Below are positions 6,333-13,603 of a stretch of DNA of 32,137 nucleotides, in pieces. Source of the DNA: an uncultured Collinsella sp. (lineage in GTDB: Bacteria; Actinomycetota; Coriobacteriia; Coriobacteriales; Coriobacteriaceae). Position numbers and translations under genes: made by a program. The first letter of the stretch is position 1, and every line of letters starts with the position of its first letter. Where the stretch lies: positions 1-32,137 of the forward strand of contig CASDZW010000021.1 in NCBI GenBank assembly GCA_949285915.1, in the 5' to 3' direction. The notes beneath the pieces are model-generated. The model worked only from the letters and a program-made list of their open reading frames with translations, searched no databases and was not told the DNA's origin.

Positions 6333-8600
6333 CTAGCGCCTGGTCGTGCGCTTCTTGGCAGCGCTCACCGAAGCGGTCTTAGTCGCGGGCTTCGCGGCCG
6401 GCTTGGCGGGCGTCTTCTTAGCGGCATCGTCAGCCTTGGGCGCTGCGGCGGGCTTGGCTGCGGTGGTCGTCTTTGCGGCGGGCTTAGCCGTGGCAGTCGA
6501 CTTAGCAGCGGGCTTGGCTGCGGCGGGCTTTGCCGCAGCTGCCTTGGCAGCAGGTTTTGCTGCGGCAGGCTTTGCCTCAGCAGCCTTGGTTGCCGTCTTG
6601 GGCGCGGCAGCCTTCGTGGCGGTAGTCTTTGCAGCACTGGCCTTCGTAACGGCAGGAGCCTTCTCAGCGGGCTTGTTGGCGGGCTTTGCCTCTGCCGTCT
6701 TGGCGGCGGGCTTGGCGGCCGCCTTGCTGGTAGCAGGCTTCTCAGCGGCCTTTGCCGTGGTCTTGGCCTCAGCCGTCTTAGGCGTGCTCGCGGCCTTGGT
6801 CGCGGTCGTCTTGGGGGCAGCCTTTGCCGCGGTCGTCTTCTTGGCGGTAGCGGCCTTGGGGGCAGCCTTCTCCGCAGCCGGCTTGGCAGCGGTCTTGCGT
6901 GCGGCAGGCTTCTTCGCCGCCGGCTTCTCAGTTACTTTTGGGGAGCTCGCTTTCGCGGCCTTCTCCTCAGCTGGTTTAGGCTCGGGCTTAACCTCGGGCT
7001 TCTTGGCGGGCTCGGGCTTGGCCTCCGCTTTGGGCTCAGGCGCAGGAGCCGGCTCGGGCTTGGGCTCAGGCTTTGCCTCGGGCTCCGGCTCGGCGACGGG
7101 CTTAGGCTCGGGCGCCGGGGGAGTGGGCGGGACGGGCTGGACATCGGGGCGCAGGAAGGTGTAGAGGTCCATGTAGGCGCCCGCAGAGCGCTTCCACGAG
7201 AAGTCGGTCTTCATGGCCTGCTCGACGACGCGGTTGAAGGCGTCGCGGTCGTCCCAGAACAGACGGGCGCCGCGGAAGACGGCGTCGCCCATCTCGTCGC
7301 CGTTGAAGTTGGCGAACGAGAAGCCCGTGCCCTCGCCGGTCTCGTAGTTGTAGGGGATGACGGTGTCGCGCAGACCGCCGGTCTCGCGGACCACCGGCAG
7401 GGTGCCGTAGCGCATGGCGATGATCTGCGACAGGCCGCAGGGCTCAAAGAGCGACGGCATGAGGAAGAGGTCGGCGCCGGCGTACATGCGGCGGGAGAGC
7501 GCGGAGTCGAAGGTGATGCGCGCGGCCATGGTTCCCGGGTACTTGCCCGCGAAGTAGTTCATGGCGTCCTCGTAGGCGCGGTCGCCGGTGCCGAGCACCG
7601 CCACCTGGACGCCGCCAGAGAGGATGCGGTCGAGCGAGTAGGTGACGAGGTCCATGCCCTTCTGGCGGGTGAGGCGGGTCACCATGACCATGAGCGGACG
7701 GTCGTCGCGGACCTCGAGGCCGAGCTCCTCCTGAAGCGCGCGCTTGCAGGCGGCCTTGCCTGCCATGTTGTCCACGCTGTAGTTCTCAGTGATCTGGTAG
7801 TCGGTCGCAGGGTCCCAGGACGGCTCGTCAATGCCGTTCAGGATGCCCTGGAGGCTCTCGGAGCGGTTGCGAAGCACCCAGTCCAGGCCCTCGCCGTAAT
7901 CGGAGGTCTTGATCTCGCGGGCGTAGCTCGGGCTGACCGTGGTGATGGCGTCGCTGTAGCAGAGCGCGCCCTGCATGAAGTTGATGGAGCACGAGTCGCA
8001 GCGGAGCTGGCGCGCTGCGTTGGGGATGTGCGCAAGGCCCAACACGTCGTTCAGCATCTTGTCGGAGAACTGACCTTGGAAGGCGATGTTGTGGATGGTG
8101 AAGATGGTCTTCACGCGCTCGTACAGGGGAAGACCCTGGTAGAACTCGCGCAGAAAGACCGGGGCGAGGGCGGTCTGCCAGTCGTTGCAGTGCAGGATGT
8201 CGCATTCAAAGCCCTCGGGGAGGTGCTGGAGGCTCTCGCAGATGGCCTTCGAGAAGAAGGCGAAGCGCTCGCCGTCATCAAAGAATCCGTACGGGTAGCT
8301 GCGGTTGAAGTAGTGCTCGTTATCCACGAAGAGGTAGGTGACCCCACCCTCCTCGAGCTTCTCGAGGCCGCAGTACTCGTTGCGCCATCCGAGCGGAACG
8401 TAGAAGTCGCAGAAGTGCTCCATACGCGCTTTGAACTCCTCGGGGATGCTCGCGTACTTGGGGCACATGACGATGACCTCGGAGCCGTCCTTCACGAGCT
8501 CCTGGGGAAGGGATCCCGCAACGTCGCCGAGTCCGCCCGTTTTGACAAAGGGGGCCACCTCGGCGGAGGCGAAGACCACATGCATCTTGTCTTTTGCCAT
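6333..8600 (-). CDS. glgA: Glycogen synthase with a long basic repeat tail
   Basis: Adds glucose from ADP-glucose to growing alpha-1,4-glucan chains. Residues 1 to about 485 form a complete GT5 glycogen synthase: the ADP-glucose site KTGGLGDVAGSLP at 20, and the C-terminal motif FEPCGLSQIIAMRYGTLPVV. Typical family members stop near 480 residues. This one runs to 755. Residues about 487-546 are Pro-Glu-Lys repeats (like TonB linkers), and about 547-755 are Ala-Lys-Pro-Thr repeats with almost no acidic or aromatic residues, ending in AAKKRTTRR, like a histone H1 C-terminal tail. The start MAKDKMHVVFASAEV follows AGGAGAG by 7 bases; the upstream extension of the frame is not expected to be translated. 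The tail is in frame with no break, so it is not a frameshift artefact. Confidence 0.95.
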   Translation of the reverse strand: MAKDKMHVVFASAEVAPFVKTGGLGDVAGSLPQELVKDGSEVIVMCPKYASIPEEFKARMEHFCDFYVPLGWRNEYCGLEKLEEGGVTYLFVDNEHYFNRSYPYGFFDDGERFAFFSKAICESLQHLPEGFECDILHCNDWQTALAPVFLREFYQGLPLYERVKTIFTIHNIAFQGQFSDKMLNDVLGLAHIPNAARQLRCDSCSINFMQGALCYSDAITTVSPSYAREIKTSDYGEGLDWVLRNRSESLQGILNGIDEPSWDPATDYQITENYSVDNMAGKAACKRALQEELGLEVRDDRPLMVMVTRLTRQKGMDLVTYSLDRILSGGVQVAVLGTGDRAYEDAMNYFAGKYPGTMAARITFDSALSRRMYAGADLFLMPSLFEPCGLSQIIAMRYGTLPVVRETGGLRDTVIPYNYETGEGTGFSFANFNGDEMGDAVFRGARLFWDDRDAFNRVVEQAMKTDFSWKRSAGAYMDLYTFLRPDVQPVPPTPPAPEPKPVAEPEPEAKPEPKPEPAPAPEPKAEAKPEPAKKPEVKPEPKPAEEKAAKASSPKVTEKPAAKKPAARKTAAKPAAEKAAPKAATAKKTTAAKAAPKTTATKAASTPKTAEAKTTAKAAEKPATSKAAAKPAAKTAEAKPANKPAEKAPAVTKASAAKTTATKAAAPKTATKAAEAKPAAAKPAAKAAAAKPAAAKPAAKSTATAKPAAKTTTAAKPAAAPKADDAAKKTPAKPAAKPATKTASVSAAKKRTTRR
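6336..7145 (-). repeat. Low-complexity Ala-Lys-Pro coding repeat in glgA
   Basis: The 3' third of glgA is built from degenerate repeats of short units such as AAKPAAK and TATKAA, coded by GC-rich triplets. The DNA strands are strongly biased: on the plus strand, GCGGGCTT and GCAGCC type words recur. Such arrays can change length by replication slippage or recombination. Confidence 0.85.
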
Positions 8601-8666
8601 GTTGTACTCTCCTAATCGATCTGAGAGATAAAACTGCCGCCTGCGGGGCGACACCTAAATGATAAC

Positions 8667-8696
8667 GCGCCCGCCCAGACGGTGCCGGGCGGGCGC
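8667..8696 (-). terminator. Hairpin between glgD and glgA
   Basis: A perfect 10-base stem, GCGCCCGCCC with GGGCGGGCGC, with a 10-base loop, lies 21 bases after the glgD stop. On the minus strand it is followed by GTTATCATTT, which is only mildly T-rich. It may end part of the glgC-glgD transcripts; glgA begins 66 bases further on. Confidence 0.5.
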
Positions 8697-8717
8697 TGGG
8701 TTGTTACATGCGCGCGG

Positions 8718-9824
8718 TTAGTGGCGTGCTCCCTTGCCCATCACGAGGATCGCGTCGGGTGTGCCGCGGTACTCGGTGTTCTCGGGGATGACATTGTTCT
8801 TGTCGAGGATGGCGTTCTCGACACGGGCGCCGCGCTTGATGACGCAGCTGAACATGATGATGGAGTTCGAAACATTCGCACCGCTCTCGACGATAACGCC
8901 GCGGGAGAGGATGGAGTTGCGAACCGTGCCGTAGATCTTGCAGCCAGCGGAGATGAAGGAGTTCTGCGCGTTGCTGCCCGCATAGTACTTGGCGGGTGCC
9001 GCGTCGTGCGCCTTCGTGCGAATCGGGCGATCCTTCTGGAAGAGCTGGTCGAAGACATCGGGCGTGAGGAGCTCCATGCTGCGCTGGTAGTAGGTGCGCT
9101 CGCCGAAGATGCCGATGGCGAGGCCCTTGTACTCGTAGCTGCAGACGTCGATGCGCGCGAAGTCGCCCGCGATAGCCTCGAAGAAGTCGAGGTAGTCGGC
9201 GTTCGCGTAGTTGTTGATGATGTCGAGCAGAAGCTCGCGGTTGATGACGAAGCAGTCGATGAACTTGTTGTCACCGTACTCGCAACCGGCCTCGATCGAC
9301 TGAACGCGGCCCGCGTCACCGATGATGAGGCGGCTGGCGTCGTCGTGATGGCGCTCGGCCTTGACGTAGACCATGGTCACGCCCACGCCGGAGCGCTCAT
9401 GGGCATCGATGATCTCGTCGAGGTCCATGTTGAAGATTATGTTGGCGCCCATCATCACGACATAGGGGGTCGTGGCGCGCTCGAAGAGTTCGCGGTTGGA
9501 GATGATGTCGCGCAGAAGGAAGCGCATACCGCGCTTGGTGGTGCCGTAGGGGTTGCCGGGCATGCAGAACAGGCCGCCGCTCTTGCGGTCGAGCATCCAG
9601 TCCTTGCCGTGACCCACATGGTCGGAGATCGAGCGCCAGTTGCCCGGCATGACGAGGCCGACGGTGCGGATGCCGGCGTTGGTCATGTTGGAGAGCGGGA
9701 AGTCGATCAGACGGTAGCGGCCCATGAACGGCAGCGACGCCACGGGGCGGTTCTCTATCAGTTTGCTGGCTTCAGTGCCCGCGTAGTTAGCAGTGATATA
9801 GCCGATGGCCTTGGAGTTGATCAT
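8718..9824 (-). CDS. glgD: GlgD subunit of ADP-glucose pyrophosphorylase
   Basis: A 368-residue GlgC paralogue. It has the nucleotidyltransferase fold and the C-terminal left-handed beta-helix (from about residue 270), but lacks the N-terminal GGxGxRL phosphate loop that GlgC has, starting instead IGYITANYAG. Such GlgD proteins, known from Firmicutes, are largely inactive alone and boost GlgC activity in a heterotetramer. It follows glgC with 4 bases between stop and start; its ribosome site, AAGGGGG, is inside the end of glgC, so the two subunits are probably co-translated. A GlgD is uncommon among classical Actinobacteria. Confidence 0.92.
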   Translation of the reverse strand: MINSKAIGYITANYAGTEASKLIENRPVASLPFMGRYRLIDFPLSNMTNAGIRTVGLVMPGNWRSISDHVGHGKDWMLDRKSGGLFCMPGNPYGTTKRGMRFLLRDIISNRELFERATTPYVVMMGANIIFNMDLDEIIDAHERSGVGVTMVYVKAERHHDDASRLIIGDAGRVQSIEAGCEYGDNKFIDCFVINRELLLDIINNYANADYLDFFEAIAGDFARIDVCSYEYKGLAIGIFGERTYYQRSMELLTPDVFDQLFQKDRPIRTKAHDAAPAKYYAGSNAQNSFISAGCKIYGTVRNSILSRGVIVESGANVSNSIIMFSCVIKRGARVENAILDKNNVIPENTEYRGTPDAILVMGKGARH

Positions 9825-9828
9825 CGGT

Positions 9829-10974
9829 TCATTCCCCCTTCCCGATCACGACGTCATTTCCGACGACGGCGGTGTCCTTCGTAGTATCGACGCTGCCGAG
9901 CTTGACGCCCTCTTCGACGACGGCGTTCTCACCCAGGATCGCGCGGCTCACATGCGCACCGTTCTTAACGACGGCGCCGGGCAGCAGCACGGAGTCCTCG
10001 ACGATGGCGCGGTCGCCGACCACGCAGTCGGTGGAGATGATGGAGTGGCGCACGGTGCCCATGATCTTGCAGCCGTTGGCGACGAGCGAATCGTCGACGC
10101 GGCCGTCGGGGCCGATGTAGTGCGGCGGGCGAGTCGAGTCGTTCGACATAATGGGATGCTTGGTGTCGAAGAGGTCGAACTCGGGGTTCTCGCCGAGCAG
10201 GTCCATCGAGGTCTCGTGATAGCTCGCGATGGTGCCGACGTCCTTCCAGAAGCCGTTGTACTCGTGGACGAACAGGCGCTTGCCGTCAGCGAGGGCCTTG
10301 GGGATGATGTCGTTGCCAAAGTCGTGGCTCGAGCGCTGGTTGATGGCGTCCTCCTCGAGGGCGTTCACGAGGAAGTCATAGGAGAACACGTAGATGCCCA
10401 TGGAGGCGAGGTTCGAATCGGGCTGCTCGGGCTTCTCGGTGAACTTGGTGACCTGATGATCCTCATTGGTCGTGAGGATGCCAAAGCGGCTCGCGTCCTC
10501 CCACGGCACCGGCATGACCGCGATGGTGAGGTCGGCGTTGTTGGTGATGTGGGTGGCGAGCATCTCACGGTAATCCATGCGATAGAGTGCGTCGCCCGAG
10601 AGGATGAGAACGTACTCGGGGTGATGGGACTTGATGTAGTCGAGGTTCTGCGTCACGGCGTCAGCGGTGCCGGCATACCAGGCGCCGCCCTCCTGCGTGG
10701 CGTATGGCGGGAGGATAGAGATGCCCGCGCCGGTCTCGTTGAGGTCCCAGCCGCGGCCCGAGCCTACGTACTCGTGAAGCTGGTAGGGACGGTACTGCGT
10801 AAGGACGCCGACCGTGTCGATACCAGAGTTAGCGCAGTTGGACAGCGTGAAGTCAATGATGCGGTACTTGCCGCCGAATGAGACGGCTGGTTTGGCGATC
10901 TTAGCGGTGAGCGCCCCCAACCTGCTGCCCTGCCCCCCGGCGAGGAGCATCGCGATGCATTGCTTTCTACTCAT
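9829..10974 (-). CDS. glgC: Glucose-1-phosphate adenylyltransferase (ADP-glucose pyrophosphorylase)
   Basis: Makes ADP-glucose from glucose-1-phosphate and ATP, the committed step of bacterial glycogen synthesis. The 381-residue protein opens with CIAMLLAGGQGSRLG, the phosphate-binding loop (residues 13-19), followed by KPAVSFGGKYRIIDF, a family signature. The C-terminal part carries hexapeptide-type repeats (VVGDRAIVEDSVLLPGAVV) of the beta-helix regulatory domain. AAGGAGA precedes the ATG. It lies directly before glgD and is the catalytic partner. Confidence 0.96.
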   Translation of the reverse strand: MSRKQCIAMLLAGGQGSRLGALTAKIAKPAVSFGGKYRIIDFTLSNCANSGIDTVGVLTQYRPYQLHEYVGSGRGWDLNETGAGISILPPYATQEGGAWYAGTADAVTQNLDYIKSHHPEYVLILSGDALYRMDYREMLATHITNNADLTIAVMPVPWEDASRFGILTTNEDHQVTKFTEKPEQPDSNLASMGIYVFSYDFLVNALEEDAINQRSSHDFGNDIIPKALADGKRLFVHEYNGFWKDVGTIASYHETSMDLLGENPEFDLFDTKHPIMSNDSTRPPHYIGPDGRVDDSLVANGCKIMGTVRHSIISTDCVVGDRAIVEDSVLLPGAVVKNGAHVSRAILGENAVVEEGVKLGSVDTTKDTAVVGNDVVIGKGE

Positions 10975-11023
10975 CGATGTTCTCCTTCAAAATCCCTGAA
11001 CCCTATAGACCTTGCTATCGAGC

Positions 11024-11046
11024 GGGGCGGACGGTGAGTCCGCCCC
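11024..11046 (-). terminator. Hairpin between glgP and glgC
   Basis: A perfect 9-base stem, GGGGCGGAC with GTCCGCCCC, and a GGTGA loop in the 118-base gap. No T tract follows on either strand. It may be a weak terminator or a transcript-stabilising or processing hairpin. Confidence 0.45.
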
Positions 11047-11092
11047 GTGGATGCCTTTATGGGGATGCGCCGTCGTGCAATGACGCGATCCG

Positions 11093-13519
11093 TTACGCGT
11101 GCCAGATCTCGTCGCGGTACTCGCGGATGGTGCGGTCGGACGAGAACCAGCCCGAAGACGCGGTGTTCATAAGCGCACGGCGGTTCCAGCTCTTGCGGTC
11201 CGCATAGCTGGCGGTGAGCTCCTCCCACGCGTCAACGTAGGAGCGGAAGTCCTTCATGACAAAGTCATGGTCGTTTCCGCTCATGAGCTCATTATGGATG
11301 CTTTCGAAGTCACCCGAGAGATGAGCAAACGTGTTATCGGTGAGTTCGTCAATAACGCGCCCTAAACGGTCACGGTCGCTGTTGTACATATCCCATGCGA
11401 AGTGCATATGGCTTGCACGGAGCTCGTCGACCTCAGGTGCGGTGAGACCAAAGATCTTCTCGTTCTCGATGCCGGCGAGGTTCACGATCTCGATGTTGGC
11501 GCCGTCCATCGTGCCGAGCGTGAGCGCGCCGTTCATCATGAGCTTCATGTTCGAGGTGCCCGAGGCCTCCATACCGGCCGTGGAGATCTGCTCAGAGATC
11601 TCGGCGGCGGGGTAGATGAGCTGGGCGTTCGACACGCGGAAGTTGGGGATGAAGCAGACCTTCATGACCTCGTTCACACGCGGGTCGTTGTTGATGACGT
11701 CGGCGACCGAGTTGATGAGGCGGATGGTCTCTTTGGCAAACGCGTAGCTCGACGCGGCCTTGCCCGAGAAGATGAAGGTGGTGGGCGCCACGCGGAAGTT
11801 GGGGTCGGCAAGGCGGCGGTTGTAGATGTCCATCACCTTGAAGATGTTCAGGAGCTGGCGCTTATAAGCGTGGAAGCGCTTCACTTGGACGTCGAAGATC
11901 GAGTTGGGGTCGATGTCGAGACCGCACTCGCGCTTGACGTACTTGGCAAGGCGCACCTTGTTGGCGCGCTTGGCCTCGCCCACGCGCTCGAGGAACGCCG
12001 GGTCGTCGGTAAAGTCCTTGAGCTTCTCGAGCTCGGCGGCGTCGTCGAGCCAGCCGGTGCCGATGGCCTCGTTGATGAGCTTGGTGTAGGAGGGGTTCGC
12101 CTCGGCGAGGAAGCGACGGTGCGAGATGCCGTTGGTCTTATTGTTGAACTTCTGCGGCGTGAGCTCATAGAACTGCTTCAGCGTCTCGCGCTCGAGGATG
12201 TCGGTGTGGATCTTGGCCACGCCGTTGACGGAGTGCGAGCAGATGACCGAGAGGTTCGCCATGCGGACCTCGCCGTCCCAGAGGATGGCGGTCTTGCGCA
12301 GACGGTTCTGCCAGTCCTCGGAGGTGCGATCGAAGCTGTCGCTGTAGCGGCGGTTGATCTCGTCGATGATCTGGTAGACGCGCGGCAGCAGCTTGGAGAA
12401 CGTGGAGATGGGCCACTTCTCGAGCGCCTCGGGGAGGATGGTGTGGTTGGTGTAGGAGATGGTGTTGGTCACGATCTTCCACGCCGTGTCCCACTCGAGC
12501 CCCTTCTCGTCCATGAGGATGCGCATGAGCTCGGGGCCGCACATGGCCGGGTGCGTGTCGTTGGTGTGGATGGCGACGTAGTCGGGCAGCTGCTCCCAGT
12601 TAGCGCCAAAGTCCTTCTCAAAGGTGTCGAGCAGGCTGTAGATGCCCGCGGAGACAAAGAGGTACTCCTGCTTGAGGCGCAGAAGACGCCCGTGCTCGCC
12701 GGCGTCGTTGGGGTAGAGGATGGCGGAGATCGCCTCGGCCTCGGCGCGGTGCGCGTCGGCACCGGCGTAGTCGCCGCGGTTGAAGGCCTCGAGGTCGAAC
12801 TGCTCCTCGACGGGCTCGGCGCTCCAGACGCGGAGCTTGTTGACGGTCTCGCCGCCGTAACCCACCACGGGAATGTCATAGGGGACCGCGAGGACGTCCT
12901 GGGTGCCCTCGGTATGGAAGACCATGCGGCCGTCCTTCTCCACGCCCACGACGTGACCGCCGAAGCCGATGCGCACGGCGCGGTCGGGGCGGCGGACCTC
13001 CCAGGGGTAGCCGTGGGAGAGCCACTCGTCGGTCGTCTCGTGCTGGGCGCCGTTCACGATCTCCTGCTTGAAGAGGCCGTAGCGGTAGCGCATGCCGTTG
13101 CCGTAGCCGGCGATGCCCTCATGGGCCATCGAGTCGAGGAAGCACGCCGCAAGACGGCCGAGGCCGCCGTTGCCGAGCGCGGGATCGGGCTCAAATTCGC
13201 AGAGCTCGTCGAGGTCGGCACCGAGGTCGGCGAGGCCCTCCTTGACGATGTCGCGCACACCGAGGTTCAGCAGGTAGTTGTCGAGCAAGCGACCGATGAG
13301 GAACTCGATGGAGAAGTAGTAGACGCGCTTCTTCTTCTCGGTAGAGACGCGCTTCTCGGTATCGGTCTGGATGGCGCGGGCACGCCCGGCGATGAGCTTT
13401 GCCAGCGCGGTGAAGCGGTCGAGGTCGCTCGTCTTCTCAAAGGGCTTGCCAGAGAGGGACATGATCGAGGCCTTGTAGCCCTCGATGAACTCCTCTTTGC
13501 TGTCGAAGATCTTATTCAT
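11093..13519 (-). CDS. glgP: Glycogen/maltodextrin phosphorylase
   Basis: Releases glucose-1-phosphate from the non-reducing ends of alpha-1,4-glucans using phosphate and pyridoxal phosphate. It is 808 residues, a normal length. The PLP lysine is Lys659 in EASGTSNMKLMMNGA. Other family blocks visible are EPDPALGNGGLGRLAACF and TNDTHPAMCGPELMRI. The start at 13519 (MNKIFDSKEEF) has AAAGGA 5 to 6 bases upstream. The frame is open 25 codons further, but that stretch covers the promoter candidate, so the shorter form is preferred. Its product can feed back into the glgC reaction or glycolysis. Confidence 0.96.
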   Translation of the reverse strand: MNKIFDSKEEFIEGYKASIMSLSGKPFEKTSDLDRFTALAKLIAGRARAIQTDTEKRVSTEKKKRVYYFSIEFLIGRLLDNYLLNLGVRDIVKEGLADLGADLDELCEFEPDPALGNGGLGRLAACFLDSMAHEGIAGYGNGMRYRYGLFKQEIVNGAQHETTDEWLSHGYPWEVRRPDRAVRIGFGGHVVGVEKDGRMVFHTEGTQDVLAVPYDIPVVGYGGETVNKLRVWSAEPVEEQFDLEAFNRGDYAGADAHRAEAEAISAILYPNDAGEHGRLLRLKQEYLFVSAGIYSLLDTFEKDFGANWEQLPDYVAIHTNDTHPAMCGPELMRILMDEKGLEWDTAWKIVTNTISYTNHTILPEALEKWPISTFSKLLPRVYQIIDEINRRYSDSFDRTSEDWQNRLRKTAILWDGEVRMANLSVICSHSVNGVAKIHTDILERETLKQFYELTPQKFNNKTNGISHRRFLAEANPSYTKLINEAIGTGWLDDAAELEKLKDFTDDPAFLERVGEAKRANKVRLAKYVKRECGLDIDPNSIFDVQVKRFHAYKRQLLNIFKVMDIYNRRLADPNFRVAPTTFIFSGKAASSYAFAKETIRLINSVADVINNDPRVNEVMKVCFIPNFRVSNAQLIYPAAEISEQISTAGMEASGTSNMKLMMNGALTLGTMDGANIEIVNLAGIENEKIFGLTAPEVDELRASHMHFAWDMYNSDRDRLGRVIDELTDNTFAHLSGDFESIHNELMSGNDHDFVMKDFRSYVDAWEELTASYADRKSWNRRALMNTASSGWFSSDRTIREYRDEIWHA

Positions 13520-13571
13520 GGGGTCCTTTCTGTCGGCTGACGCCGAGTTGCTAGGCGAACACAACTTTTCC

Positions 13572-13600
13572 ATTATCGCGCAAATCGGGTTCATGGTAAA
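13572..13600 (-). promoter_or_regulatory. Candidate promoter of glgP
   Basis: On the minus strand, TTTACC (13595-13600, 4 of 6) and GATAAT (13572-13577, 5 of 6) are separated by exactly 17 bases. It lies in the 84-base gap after glgB, giving a leader of roughly 45 bases. Confidence 0.55.
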
Positions 13601-13603
13601 ACG

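Noticed and set aside
6346-7164. A 272-codon open frame on the plus strand that reads as an Ala-, Val-, Gly-, Leu-rich membrane-like protein.
   Set aside because: It is the antisense of the Lys-Ala-Pro repeats of glgA; Lys and Ala codons read as Leu, Phe, Ala and Gly on the other strand. No ribosome site, and its composition follows only from the repeat.
11402-13540. A 712-codon open frame on the plus strand.
   Set aside because: Antisense shadow of glgP, rich in Val, Asp, Glu, Leu and His with no motif.
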